Source: Clostridia bacterium
Lineage (GTDB): Bacteria > Bacillota_A > Clostridia > Christensenellales > CAG-138
Reading direction: 5' to 3'
NCBI GenBank assembly: GCA_017553815.1
Contig: JAFZJT010000146.1
Coordinates: forward strand, 1-41,433
DNA length: 41,433 bases
Shown: piece by piece, positions 26,886 through 34,363 of the stretch
How the letters are laid out: every line of letters begins with the position of its first letter
Position numbering within the stretch: position 1 is the first letter of the stretch
The notes under the pieces: generated by a model
What the model saw: only the letters and a program-made list of their open reading frames with translations
Databases searched by the model: none
What the model was told of the DNA's origin: nothing
Translations under genes and position numbers: made by a program

Positions 26886-27019
26886 CGATCACAGTAACAA
26901 AGGACCGGGAGACGGTGGCCGTCTACACAGCTCCTATACCGGCTGAGTGGATACGGCAGATGCGGAAGGCGGGGTATAAGGTGAAGGAGGAAAAGGACGG
27001 TGCGGCTAAAGGTCGTTAA
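26882..27019 (+). CDS. Short early protein (45 aa)
   Basis: A 45-aa ORF starting MTITVTKDRETVAVYTAPIP and ending EEKDGAAKGR. The ATG overlaps the DUF3850-like gene's stop, so translation is coupled. Contains AEWIRQMRKAGYKVKEE, a compact helix. Overlaps the next gene by 20 bp. Function unknown. Confidence 0.6.
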   Translation: MTITVTKDRETVAVYTAPIPAEWIRQMRKAGYKVKEEKDGAAKGR

Positions 27020-27194
27020 AAAGCGCGAAGCGAGCGCGAGAGAAGAACTGTGGGCACTATATGGGCGCATTTATCTGGTGAGAGAGTTGTTTATGGATGA
27101 CGACTATGTGTGGGGTGTGCTAAGCATGCTGCTTGAATATTTGAGGCACCGCTTAAGGAGGGCTGACGGGAATGAACACAAGAAGGGGCGTTAA
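27000..27194 (+). CDS. Small early protein, GTG start
   Basis: A 64-aa protein read from GTG at 27000, with AAGGAGG 8 nt upstream inside the previous gene. It is mostly helical and basic (MRLKVVKKREASAREELW, LLEYLRHRLRR). No family recognised. Overlaps the next gene by 23 bp. Confidence 0.6.
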   Translation: MRLKVVKKREASAREELWALYGRIYLVRELFMDDDYVWGVLSMLLEYLRHRLRRADGNEHKKGR

Positions 27195-27372
27195 GTTCTG
27201 CCCTGTATGCGGAGGTAGGTCGACCATATACGACTGCCGCACGAGGTACAACGGGATAGTCCGCAGGGGCAGGCGCTGCCTGGTATGCGGATTCAATTAC
27301 AGGACCGTCGAGCTCTTGGAAGACGACGGCGGAAAGGAGAACGGCGATGCTCAGGATCAGACGCAACAGTGA
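27172..27372 (+). CDS. Small zinc-ribbon protein, NrdR-like N-terminus
   Basis: A 66-aa protein with a four-cysteine zinc ribbon: CPVCGG (residues 10-15) and CLVCGFNYRTVE (about 36-47), separated by a basic loop (TRYNGIVRRGRRC). This is like the N-terminal ribbon of NrdR, but the ATP-cone domain of NrdR is missing, so it is not a full NrdR. Probably a small nucleic-acid-binding early protein. Start after AAGGAGGGC. Confidence 0.75.
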   Translation: MNTRRGVKFCPVCGGRSTIYDCRTRYNGIVRRGRRCLVCGFNYRTVELLEDDGGKENGDAQDQTQQ

Positions 27373-27457
27373 GATTAAGGGCAGGTGGTACCTGGAGTTC
27401 AGGAATAAACGTTTTATATTCGACAGGCTCAGGTACGTCGGTTGGTACAGGCCGTAG
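27347..27457 (+). CDS. Very short basic protein (36 aa)
   Basis: A 36-aa ORF (MLRIRRNSEIKGRWYLEF ... WYRP) with AAAGGAG upstream of ATG 27347, overlapping the zinc-ribbon gene. Basic and aromatic. It fills the space before the YqaJ gene. Real but minor coding potential; function unknown. Confidence 0.45.
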   Translation: MLRIRRNSEIKGRWYLEFRNKRFIFDRLRYVGWYRP

Positions 27458-27472
27458 GAGGAGACGGGGAGA

Positions 27473-28417
27473 ATGGAGAAGATAAGTAAAATCAGCACGC
27501 TCGGCATGAGCCGCGAGGAGTGGCTCGAGGAGAGGCGGAAGAGCATAGGCGGCTCCGACGCCGGCGCCGTGCTCGGGCTGAATAGATACACGAGCCCGTA
27601 CGCCCTGTGGGCGGAGAAGACGGGACGCATAGTGCCGGAGGACATCAGCGACAAGGAGGCTGTCCGCTTGGGCAACGATCTTGAGGATTATGTGGCGGCG
27701 CGATTCACAGAGGCGACCGGCAAGAAGGTCCGGAAGTCGAACGCGATCATATACAACTCCGACTATCCGTATGCGCACGCGAACATAGACAGGCAGATAG
27801 TCGGGGAGGCTGCCGGCCTCGAGTGCAAGACCACGAGTTCGTGGGAGGTCCTCGATCAGTGCAGGAACGGCAGGTATCCGGAGGCGTGGTACGCCCAGGT
27901 AATGCACTATCTTATGGTCACGGGCGCGGAGGCCTGGTATCTCGGAGTGCTCGTACTCGGCAGGGGCTTCTGGTACTTTGAGATCCGGCGCGACGAGGAC
28001 GAGATAGCCGCCCTCGCGAAGGCGGAGGCGGAGTTCTGGGAGCATGTGAAGAGCGGTATACCGCCTGACATAGACGGCTCTGAGTCCACGGCTGAGGCCA
28101 TTAGCACGATATACCGTGACTCAGAGGCGTCGCAGGGAGTGGATCTCATGCCCATGAGCTCAGCCTTGGCGGGCTACGGGCATCTCAAGGAGGCCCTCGG
28201 GCGCCTGGAGGAGCAGCTCGCCGCATATGAGAACCAGATAAAGGAATATATGGGCACAGCAGAAACGGGCACCTACGGGGACTACACGGTCTCCTGGAAG
28301 AGCCAGCAGCGGCAGACGTTCGACCGAAAAAAATGGGAGGCGGATCACGGCCCGATCCCGCCGCAGTATTTCAAGACGGGCACGTCAAGGCCGTTCAGAA
28401 TAACTAACAGAGGATAA
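27473..28417 (+). CDS. YqaJ-like lambda-type exonuclease
   Basis: A 314-aa recombination exonuclease of the YqaJ/lambda-Exo family (PD-(D/E)XK fold). Motifs: IGGSDAGAVLGLNRYTSP (about 25-42), LGNDLEDYVAARF, the catalytic Asp106 (NIDRQ) and Glu117-x-Lys119 (GLECKTT), then helical segments and a C-terminal WKSQQRQTF. It resects double-strand ends to give 3' single-stranded tails for the annealase RecT encoded next, forming a phage single-strand annealing pair. The start follows GAGACGGGGAG. Confidence 0.93.
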   Translation: MEKISKISTLGMSREEWLEERRKSIGGSDAGAVLGLNRYTSPYALWAEKTGRIVPEDISDKEAVRLGNDLEDYVAARFTEATGKKVRKSNAIIYNSDYPYAHANIDRQIVGEAAGLECKTTSSWEVLDQCRNGRYPEAWYAQVMHYLMVTGAEAWYLGVLVLGRGFWYFEIRRDEDEIAALAKAEAEFWEHVKSGIPPDIDGSESTAEAISTIYRDSEASQGVDLMPMSSALAGYGHLKEALGRLEEQLAAYENQIKEYMGTAETGTYGDYTVSWKSQQRQTFDRKKWEADHGPIPPQYFKTGTSRPFRITNRG

Positions 28418-28435
28418 AGAAAAGGAGTGTAGAAA

Positions 28436-29221
28436 ATGGAAGGAATCATTCAGAACCAGCAGAAGGCTGTTGCGGCGCCGGCGAAGAAGACGCTGCAGGA
28501 CTACATCAAGGTCATGGAACCGGAGATAAAAAAAGCTCTGCCGAGCGTACTGACTCCGGAGAGGTTCACGAGGATGGTGCTCAGCGCCGTCAGCGTCAAT
28601 CCCAAGCTCGCGGAGTGTACGCCGCAGAGTTTTCTCGGCGCGATGATGACCGCGGCACAGCTCGGCGTAGAGCCGAACACGGCGCTCGGACAGGCTTATC
28701 TCCTGCCGTATCGCAACGGCAAGACGGGCAGGACCGAGGCGCAGTTCCAGCTCGGGTACAAGGGGCTCATCGACCTCGCGTACCGGAGCGGAGAGGTATC
28801 CATCATCCAGGCGCACGAGGTTTGCGAGAACGACGAGTTTGAGTACTCGTTCGGGCTCGATCCTCAGCTCAAACATATACCGGCGACAAAGGACAGGGGC
28901 GCGGCGGTGGCCTACTACGCCGTGTTCAAGACCAAGGACGGTGGCTATGGATTCGAGGTCATGAGCATGGAGGACATCATGGCGCACGCGAAGAGGTACT
29001 CCAAGAGCGTGAGCAGTGGACCGTGGGTGACGAACTTCGACGAGATGGCGAAGAAGACCGTGCTCAAGCGCGTGCTGAAATACGCGCCGCTGAAGAGCGA
29101 CTTCGTCAGGGGCGTAGCCCAGGACGAGAGCATAAAGACGTCCCTGACAGAGGACATGTACACTGTGCCCGACGAGACCGTATATGAGATCGACGCGGAG
29201 ACCGGAGAAGAGGCGAACTAA
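28436..29221 (+). CDS. recT: RecT single-strand annealing protein
   Basis: A 261-aa annealase. The core shows FTRMVLSAVSVNPKLAECTP and LGAMMTAAQLGVEPNT, then QAYLLPYRN and QFQLGYKGLIDLAYRSGE, which are hallmarks of RecT. The C-terminus is acidic. It anneals complementary single strands exposed by the upstream YqaJ exonuclease, for phage recombination and repair. AAAGGAG precedes the ATG; 18 bp separate it from yqaJ, so they form one operon. Confidence 0.95.
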   Translation: MEGIIQNQQKAVAAPAKKTLQDYIKVMEPEIKKALPSVLTPERFTRMVLSAVSVNPKLAECTPQSFLGAMMTAAQLGVEPNTALGQAYLLPYRNGKTGRTEAQFQLGYKGLIDLAYRSGEVSIIQAHEVCENDEFEYSFGLDPQLKHIPATKDRGAAVAYYAVFKTKDGGYGFEVMSMEDIMAHAKRYSKSVSSGPWVTNFDEMAKKTVLKRVLKYAPLKSDFVRGVAQDESIKTSLTEDMYTVPDETVYEIDAETGEEAN

Positions 29222-29223
29222 CG

Positions 29224-29634
29224 ATGACGAACAAGGATATTGACGCTCAAATCAAGCAGCTACAGGCGGAGATTGCGAGGCTCCGAAAAACGAAAACTAA
29301 ACGGACGCCTGATCGCGCCGAGAAAATGTTCAAGGATTATATTGACGGTCCAATAGCGGCTAAGCAGGTAATTAAGGACATTAGCCGCGTGGTCAGGTCC
29401 TGCTGCATTCCGAGGGTCGTGAAGGAGGTATTTGTTAAGCGAGGAGGCGAATATCAGCATCTCAATGGTCTACGATTCGGAACCGGAACATATGAAGAAC
29501 GGGAGTTCGTGAGAACGGTCGGTCAATTTGACTCCCCGGAGCAGCAAGCGATCTACGACGATGTTTTCGGCAAGATCCTTGATGCTATAGAGCCACATCT
29601 GTTGCGTACAGGAGGCGACGTCAATGCTGAATAG
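29224..29634 (+). CDS. Conserved early phage protein of unknown function
   Basis: A 136-aa protein with an N-terminal coiled coil (IDAQIKQLQAEIARLRKTKTK) and a compact C-terminal region (VIKDISRVVRSCCIPRVV, FDSPEQQAIYDDVFGKI). Located 2 bp after recT and overlapping ssb by 11 bp, so it is in the recombination/replication operon. No family recognised; a role with RecT or SSB is inferred only from position. Confidence 0.7.
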   Translation: MTNKDIDAQIKQLQAEIARLRKTKTKRTPDRAEKMFKDYIDGPIAAKQVIKDISRVVRSCCIPRVVKEVFVKRGGEYQHLNGLRFGTGTYEEREFVRTVGQFDSPEQQAIYDDVFGKILDAIEPHLLRTGGDVNAE

Positions 29635-30028
29635 GATCACGATCATGGGCCGTTTTGTGCGCGATCCAGAGCTCAGGCGTACGCCGAACGGGACGCCGGT
29701 CACATCGTTCACGCTTGCTGTCGACAGGGACTTCGGTCCCCGCGACGGCGAGAAGACAACGGATTTTATCGATTGCGTCGCGTGGAGGAATACGGCCGAA
29801 TTCGTCGGAAAGTATTTCGCAAAAGGCAGAATGGCAGTCGTGAGCGGAAGGCTCCAGATAAGAGATTGGACCGACAAGGACGGAGGAAAGCGCAGGAGCG
29901 CCGAGGTGCTCGTAGACAGCATCTATTTTGCCGACAGCAAGAGGGCCGAGAGCTCGGAGGCAGAGGCGGAGGCGACGGCTCCGGAGATCACAGAACTTGA
30001 AGAGGACGACGGGGAACTGCCGTTCTGA
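29624..30028 (+). CDS. ssb: Single-stranded DNA-binding protein
   Basis: A 134-aa SSB. The OB fold begins MLNRITIMGRFVRDPELR and continues with VTSFTLAVDRDF, FIDCVAWRNTAEFVGKYF and GRLQIRDW. The C-terminal tip EEDDGELPF is the conserved acidic tail that recruits partner enzymes. It protects single strands in replication and recombination. Overlaps the upstream gene by 11 bp. Confidence 0.95.
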   Translation: MLNRITIMGRFVRDPELRRTPNGTPVTSFTLAVDRDFGPRDGEKTTDFIDCVAWRNTAEFVGKYFAKGRMAVVSGRLQIRDWTDKDGGKRRSAEVLVDSIYFADSKRAESSEAEAEATAPEITELEEDDGELPF

Positions 30029-30040
30029 GGGGAGCAGTAA

Positions 30041-30271
30041 ATGGAAAGGAAGCAGTTTACGTTCTACAGGTCGTTTTGGGAGGCGACGGACGGCCTGTCA
30101 AAGAAGGACCAGACGAGCATTTTGACGGCCATAATCAAATACGCTCTCGACGGAGACGAGCCCGGCGAGAAGGATCTTTCGGCGACAGGCAAAAGGATCT
30201 TCGGGCTGATTAAACCGACGCTCGAAGCATCAAGAAAAAAGTCCGCTGCAGGACAGCAGACCCCGAGGTAA
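30041..30271 (+). CDS. DUF6291-like protein, short, ending in the iterons
   Basis: A 76-aa protein starting MERKQFTFYRSFWEATDGLSKKD, followed by LTAIIKYALDGDEP and FGLIKPTLEASRKKSA, the conserved N-terminal part of DUF6291-type phage proteins. Those usually continue with repeat-rich C-termini; this copy stops where the 11-bp iteron array begins, because each iteron carries TAA. It sits between ssb and a helicase-loader gene. It may bind the origin, but this is inference. Confidence 0.75.
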   Translation: MERKQFTFYRSFWEATDGLSKKDQTSILTAIIKYALDGDEPGEKDLSATGKRIFGLIKPTLEASRKKSAAGQQTPR

Positions 30272-30333
30272 CCTTAAAGTAACATCGGGGTAACCTCGCA
30301 GTAACCTCGCAGTAACTTTGAAGTAACCTCAAG
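30268..30333. repeat. Iteron array, candidate replication origin
   Basis: Six copies of an 11-bp unit, GTAACCTCGCA or close variants, start at exactly 30268, 30279, 30290, 30301, 30312 and 30323. GTAAC is invariant. The 11-bp period is about one DNA turn and is not a multiple of three, so the repeat acts at the DNA level. With ssb upstream, a helicase loader downstream and an AT/purine-rich tract following, this is the best origin candidate in the genome. Confidence 0.75.
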
Positions 30334-30355
30334 GGATGTTCGTTCCGGTTTGGAG

Positions 30356-30430
30356 CAAGTAGATATAGGTAGAGGTAGAGGTATAGGTAGAGATATAGGC
30401 AGAGATATAGATATTTATTATTCTCTCTCT
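30356..30430. other. A/T- and purine-rich tract, candidate unwinding element
   Basis: Degenerate repeats of (A/G)TAGGTAGAG and GAGATATAG are followed by TATTTATTATTC and a CT-rich stretch. The tract directly follows the iterons. Its low stability and repetition suit a DNA-unwinding element. The rest of the gap to 30520 shows no gene; the AGGGAGAGAG ribosome-binding site for the next gene is at its end. Confidence 0.5.
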
Positions 30431-30520
30431 ATCTCCATCCGTACAGAGTAACAGATTTAGCATAACTATACAGGGGCCGAAAAGGCTCAAAAATCTGAAA
30501 GAATTCCGGGAGGGAGAGAG

Positions 30521-30997
30521 ATGAAAAGAGACGAAACAGAGAAGCTGAAGAAGTTTTTGGCCGCGGTTTATCCGAGATTATACCGCGAAATTTCCGAGGA
30601 AGCGGTGCTCGGATGGTACCTTGTGCTGAAGCCGTACAGCTACGATGAAGTCAGAGAGGCGATCCTTGCTTACACCCGGACTTCAGTGTTCACGCCCGAA
30701 CCAGGAGACATCGCAAACTTCATAGAAGGACAGCGAAAGGCGCAGGCCGAACACGACGACACTGAAGAGACGGTCATGTCTGACGATATGAGGGAGAGCG
30801 TGCTCCGGATGCACTTATACCGGGAAAAGCTCAGGGAATATTACCACTCGCACGGCGTGCCGACGTTCCGGGAGTACATAGACAAGCACCCATCTGATCC
30901 GATTTACTCAGTCGCGTGGAAGACGTGGGACGAGCTGTGCAGGAAGGCGGGTGCGGGAGATCCGCCTCCGCTCAAAAGTCGGACGACAGCGGGGTGA
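30521..30997 (+). CDS. G39P-like replicative helicase loader/inhibitor
   Basis: A 158-aa protein whose first 90 residues (FLAAVYPRLYREISEEAVLGWYLVLKPYSYDEVREAILAY, with breaks) match the helical pattern of the SPP1 G39P loader family: W-x-x-x-L followed by Y-x-x-V-x-x-A-I. The C-terminus is variable. It would recruit the host replicative helicase to the iteron origin, since the phage encodes no helicase, primase or polymerase. Position beside the iterons supports this. Confidence 0.72.
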   Translation: MKRDETEKLKKFLAAVYPRLYREISEEAVLGWYLVLKPYSYDEVREAILAYTRTSVFTPEPGDIANFIEGQRKAQAEHDDTEETVMSDDMRESVLRMHLYREKLREYYHSHGVPTFREYIDKHPSDPIYSVAWKTWDELCRKAGAGDPPPLKSRTTAG

Positions 30998-31001
30998 CGC
31001 C

Positions 31002-31256
31002 ATGCCGAGCGGGTCATATCTACAGGCAGACGTCCAGTGCCCGTTCTACCTGTATGACGACGGGCGGAAAAAGATCGTGTGTGAGGGCTTCGCGGACCGG
31101 TGCACCATTGACGTGAGGTGGAGGTTCCACGCACAGCAGGAGCAGCACATGCAGGTGTTCTGCTGCCGGCGGTATACATACTGCGAGGTGTACCGCATGA
31201 TAATGCAGGCCAAGTACGGAGAGGAGGAGCACAACGATGAGAGATCCGATGGATGA
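31002..31256 (+). CDS. Small Cys-rich phage protein
   Basis: An 84-aa protein; the ATG at 31002 (MPSGSYLQADVQCPFYLYDD) follows GGGGTGA. Cysteines in QCPFY, IVCEGF, RCTID, FCCRRYTYC suggest zinc binding. This arrangement (CPFY...VCEG...C...YC-x-x-Y) is seen in small proteins before terminase genes in Clostridia phages. Function unknown; it may be a late regulator. Overlaps the next gene by 20 bp. Confidence 0.7.
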   Translation: MPSGSYLQADVQCPFYLYDDGRKKIVCEGFADRCTIDVRWRFHAQQEQHMQVFCCRRYTYCEVYRMIMQAKYGEEEHNDERSDG

Positions 31257-31491
31257 ATTCTATGACGTGGCTGACTGCGGCCACGAGGTGTACGAGGGAG
31301 GTCTCCTCCTCGAATGGGACGGCGAGCGCCTCTGCAGGGACTGCCTGATAGATAGGCTCAGAGAGATGGACGAGGAGAGCCTCGCCCTGTACCTCGGCTG
31401 CGGGTACAGCGTGGTGCATAGGCCGACGGAGAGGGAGAAGAACCTGCGCTACTACGAGGAGATGGCGGAGGACGCGAGATATGGCCTCTGA
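31237..31491 (+). CDS. Small putative zinc-binding phage protein
   Basis: An 84-aa protein with ADCGHEVYEGGLLLEWDGERL followed by CRDCLIDRL, a treble-clef-like CxxC pair, then a helical C-terminus (EKNLRYYEEMAEDARYG). The start overlaps the previous gene, with GGAGGAG upstream. Common in this genome position; function unknown. It is the last early gene before the terminase region. Confidence 0.7.
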   Translation: MRDPMDEFYDVADCGHEVYEGGLLLEWDGERLCRDCLIDRLREMDEESLALYLGCGYSVVHRPTEREKNLRYYEEMAEDARYGL

Positions 31492-31500
31492 TACCAAAAA

Positions 31501-31538
31501 AGCACGAAGACCCGGTCAAACGACCGGGCCAACGTGCT
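31501..31538 (+). promoter_or_regulatory. Stem-loop upstream of the terminase genes
   Basis: AGCACG (31501-31506) pairs with CGTGCT (31533-31538), enclosing an inner hairpin CCCGGTC/GACCGGG (31511-31528). No U-tract follows; instead a strong AAGGAGG ribosome-binding site comes next. It may be a partial terminator or an mRNA 5' stabiliser at the early/late boundary. Confidence 0.6.
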
Positions 31539-31553
31539 AAGGAGGTTAGAAAA

Positions 31554-31643
31554 ATGGAGAGATGTGTCGGCATGAAGGCTGCCCACGCTGTCAATGTACA
31601 GCACCTGGGCGGAGTATTTCTATCCCGTTATCTGCAGGGATAG
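31554..31643 (+). CDS. Possible 29-aa leader peptide
   Basis: A short ORF (MERCVGMKAAHAVNVQHLGG ... YLQG) with a perfect AAGGAGG 8 nt before the ATG. Its stop lies inside a 10-bp hairpin (TTTCTATCCC, 31617-31626, with GGGATAGAAA, 31637-31646). This arrangement upstream of the small terminase gene resembles a leader-peptide control element, but it could also be the remnant of a gene. No homology recognised. Confidence 0.4.
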   Translation: MERCVGMKAAHAVNVQHLGGVFLSRYLQG

Positions 31644-31699
31644 AAAACGCGCTTCTATGCCGTGTAGGATATATGCAGATCACAGAGGAGGACACCGTC

Positions 31700-32182
31700 A
31701 TGGCCGATTGGCTAAAGATCAAGGCTGAATACATAACGACTAATATCAGCTACCGCAGGCTCGCAGATAAGCATGGGGTGTCATTCTCACGTTTACAGGA
31801 AATCGCTCGTAAGGAAAAGTGGGTCGAGGAGCGAGGACATTATCGGGAAAAAGCCATGACAAAAATCACGGAGCGTGCCGGCAACAAGGCTGCGGACAGA
31901 TATGCCAGGCTGATGTCCGTCGCCGACAAACTCCTCGCTAAGATTGAGGCATCGGTCGAGCAGATGGACGCCGACGGCGTGACGATGGATAAGTCGGGCA
32001 TTCGCGCCCTGGCGGGTGCGATCCGCGACATAAAGGATATCCAGGCACTCAAGAGCGAGCTCGACCTGCAGGAGCAGAGGGCGCGCATAGCCAAGCTCGA
32101 GCGAGAATCGAGAGACGAGACAGACGAAGACAGAACTATCATCGTCAGGTTCGACGATGGTCTGGAACAATATGCTGACTGA
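31700..32182 (+). CDS. Terminase small subunit
   Basis: A 160-aa protein. ATG 31700 is chosen for AGGAGG 8 nt upstream; an in-frame start at 31562 has no such site. MADWLKIKAEYITTNISYRRLADKHGV is the N-terminal helix-turn-helix of terminase small subunits, followed by WVEERGHYREKA and a long coiled coil (LKSELDLQEQRARIAKLERE). It recognises phage DNA and feeds it to the large subunit encoded 456 bp downstream. Confidence 0.85.
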   Translation: MADWLKIKAEYITTNISYRRLADKHGVSFSRLQEIARKEKWVEERGHYREKAMTKITERAGNKAADRYARLMSVADKLLAKIEASVEQMDADGVTMDKSGIRALAGAIRDIKDIQALKSELDLQEQRARIAKLERESRDETDEDRTIIVRFDDGLEQYAD

Positions 32183-32197
32183 CGGAGGAGAAACATA

Positions 32198-32638
32198 ATG
32201 AGCAAAACAGTAATCATACCGAGCGACAGAAACCCGTGGACCTGCGTGATCAACGAGACCAGGTACAGCTATGAGGCGGGCTCAACTCAGACCGTGCCCG
32301 ACGAGGTGGCGGACCTGATAGCCCGCGGGGAGGCCACAGAGCCCGCCATGCCGGCGAGAGTGACAGTGACTGACGACGGCATCGTCATCGAGGAGGGCGG
32401 CGTCCTGGACGTAAAGGGCGGCTCCGCGGGGCAGTTCCTGCAGAAGACCGCAGGCGGCACAAAGTGGGCATCTGTAACGCTGCCGACAGCGGCGACTACC
32501 GAGGCGGCAGGTATCGTTAAGATGGCGGCGAACGTGGCCGACGCAGCAGGAGAGGCACCGACGGCTGAGGAATTCAAGGCCCTGCTCGACGCGCTGAAAG
32601 CGGCGGGGATCGTGGCGCCTGATCCTGCCGGAGACTGA
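32198..32638 (+). CDS. Head fibre-like protein
   Basis: A 146-aa protein: a small N-terminal beta domain (NPWTCVINETRYSYEAGST), a Gly/Val-rich middle (GGVLDVKGGSAGQFLQKTAGG), then TTEAAGIVKMAANVADAAGEAPTAEEFK with breaks, and a helix (LLDALKAAG). This architecture resembles phi29-type head fibres. Its location between the two terminase genes is unusual for a fibre. The last base overlaps the large terminase start (TGATG). Confidence 0.65.
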   Translation: MSKTVIIPSDRNPWTCVINETRYSYEAGSTQTVPDEVADLIARGEATEPAMPARVTVTDDGIVIEEGGVLDVKGGSAGQFLQKTAGGTKWASVTLPTAATTEAAGIVKMAANVADAAGEAPTAEEFKALLDALKAAGIVAPDPAGD

Positions 32639-33105
32639 TGCCGGCGCTGACTATCAGCCCGCCGAGTGAGAAGCAGAAGCTGTTTCTGACTGCCAAGACA
32701 AAACACATCGGCTTCGGCGGAGCGCGAGGCGGCGGTAAAAGCTGGGCTGTGCGCACGAAGGCGAAACTCCTCGCAGGACGGTATCCCGGCATCAGAATAC
32801 TCATCGTGCGCCGGAGCTATCCCGAGCTCGTGAACAACCACATCATCATCCTGCGGCAGGAGCTCCTCGGCATAGCCAAGTACAACGACCGCGACAAGAT
32901 ACTGAAGTTCAGGAACGGCAGCACGATCGACTTCATGTACTGCGCGAAGGACGCGGATCTCGACAGGCTGCAGGGCGTCGAGTATGACGTCATATTTCTC
33001 GACGAGGCGACACAGCTCACCGAGTACCAGATGCGCGCGATTACAGCCTGCCTGCGAGGCGTAAACGACTTCCCCAAGCGGGTGTACTACACCTGCAACC
33101 CCGGT
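32638..33105 (+). CDS. Terminase large subunit, exon 1 (ATPase)
   Basis: The first 156 codons of the packaging motor: Walker A GGARGGGKSW with Lys34, and Walker B VIFLDEA with Asp122-Glu123, then the coupling segment YYTCNPG at the exon end. Read without splicing the frame continues only eight more codons to a stop at 33127-33129. The missing half of the conserved coupling motif (G-Q-G-H-G-Y) is found at 33401, after a 295-nt group I intron. Splicing would give a 476-aa terminase of normal size. ATG overlaps the previous stop. Confidence 0.93.
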
Positions 33106-33400
33106 AAAGTTTGCCGCTTTGCACAGTGATGTGCATTGAAAAATCGGAGAAAAAAACTGGAAAACTAAATATGTTCAAACATTTGGCTTACGAGAAGAGA
33201 CAACAGTAAGCATCGGCAAGGAACATACATGTCGATCAGAGGTGAAGGCTTATCGGAGATAGGCCAGCCGCAACGCATAGCGGGTGAAAAGATATAATCC
33301 CGCCACGAGGCTCCGACATCCGTCAAGGATGAAAAGATATGCTGAACTTATAGGAAACTATAAGAGACATCGGATAAAAAGCCGGTGTGGTAACACATTG
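33106..33400 (+). ncRNA. Group I intron (IA-like) in the terminase gene
   Basis: The exon ends in U33105 and the intron in G33400, as group I requires. P1: exon CGGU (33102-33105) pairs with GCCG (33113-33116), with the U·G wobble at the splice site. P2: GCAC/GTGC (33121-33134). P3: TCGGAG (33144-33149) with CTCCGA (33311-33316). P7: GCAT (33275-33278) with ATGC (33339-33342). A P7.1-type hairpin GCGGG/CCCGC follows P7. P8: CATCC/GGATG (33317-33331), then J8/7 AAAAGAT. P9: CTTATAG-GAAA-CTATAAG (33347-33364). Elements are in canonical order. No homing endonuclease is encoded. Joining 33105 to 33401 restores NPG-GQGHGYIK in frame. Confidence 0.93.
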
Positions 33401-34363
33401 GGACAGGGGCACGGATACATCAAGCGGATCTTTATCGACCGGCAGTTTGAGCCGGAGGAGATCCCGGAGGAGTACACGTTCATCCAGTCGCTCGTGACGG
33501 ACAACAAGGCGCTGATGGAGGCCCAGCCCGACTACATCAAGCAGCTCGAGGCGCTGCCGCCGAAGGTCAGGGATGCCTGGCTGTACGGCAGGTGGGACGT
33601 CTACGAGGGGCAGTTCTTCGAGGACTTCGTCGAAAACCCGAGTCCAGAGGCGGTGCAGCAGACAGGACTCGACGCCGAGACGCTGAGAGCACAGCACAGG
33701 TTCTGCCACGTCATACCGCCGATAGACATCTCGCGCGGGGACGCGAGGGGCTGGACCATATGCCGGAGCTACGACTTCGGCTACAATAAACCGTTTTCAT
33801 GCGCGTGGTGGGCAGTGGACTACGAGGGCGTCATGTACCGGATACTCGAGCTCTACGGCTGCACGCGCACGCCGAACGAGGGCGTCAAGTGGACGCCGGA
33901 CAAGCAGGCGGAGGAGATAGCCAGGGTGGAGCACGAGCACCCGTGGCTCCGCGGCAGGGAGATCACCGGCGTGGCCGACCCGTCCATATGGGACGTCTCA
34001 CGCGGTGAGAGCGTCGCGGACACGATGATGAAGCATGGTATCTATTTCACGCCCGGGGACAACCAGAGGATCGCCGGCTGGATGCAGTGCCACTACCGGC
34101 TGCAGATGGACGCGGAGGGATACTCCCGCATGTATGTGTTCGACAACTGCACGGCGTTCAGGCGGACAGTGCCGCTCCTCATATACGACGACTACAGGGT
34201 AGAGGATCTCGACACCTCGATGGAGGACCATGTGGCCGACGAGTGGCGGTACATGTGCATGTCGAGACCCGTGGCTCCGATCAGGACGGAGCCTGCGAAG
34301 CAGATAATAACTGACCCGCTCAACCAGTTCACGAGCGGCAGAGGGGGAATATCATGGCAGTAA
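33401..34363 (+). CDS. Terminase large subunit, exon 2 (nuclease)
   Basis: The C-terminal 320 codons, beginning GQGHGYIKRIFIDRQF directly after the intron. The RNase H-like nuclease domain shows YDFGYNKP (Asp281 of the spliced protein) and ADPSIWD (Asp349), two of the acidic residues that cut DNA at packaging. An unspliced frame could start at 33284, but that part is intron sequence. The gene overlaps the portal gene start by 10 bp. Packaging type (headful or cohesive) cannot be told from sequence alone. Confidence 0.93.
   Translation, partial: GQGHGYIKRIFIDRQFEPEEIPEEYTFIQSLVTDNKALMEAQPDYIKQLEALPPKVRDAWLYGRWDVYEGQFFEDFVENPSPEAVQQTGLDAETLRAQHRFCHVIPPIDISRGDARGWTICRSYDFGYNKPFSCAWWAVDYEGVMYRILELYGCTRTPNEGVKWTPDKQAEEIARVEHEHPWLRGREITGVADPSIWDVSRGESVADTMMKHGIYFTPGDNQRIAGWMQCHYRLQMDAEGYSRMYVFDNCTAFRRTVPLLIYDDYRVEDLDTSMEDHVADEWRYMCMSRPVAPIRTEPAKQIITDPLNQFTSGRGGISWQ

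Noticed and set aside
33284..33400. N-terminal extension of the second terminase half starting at 33284
   Set aside because: This part is intron core sequence (P7, P8, P9). Homology to terminases begins only at GQGHGY, 33401.
33106..33400. Intein or simple frameshift as explanation for the split terminase
   Set aside because: The insert contains stop codons and no splicing-protein motifs, while group I helices are all in place.
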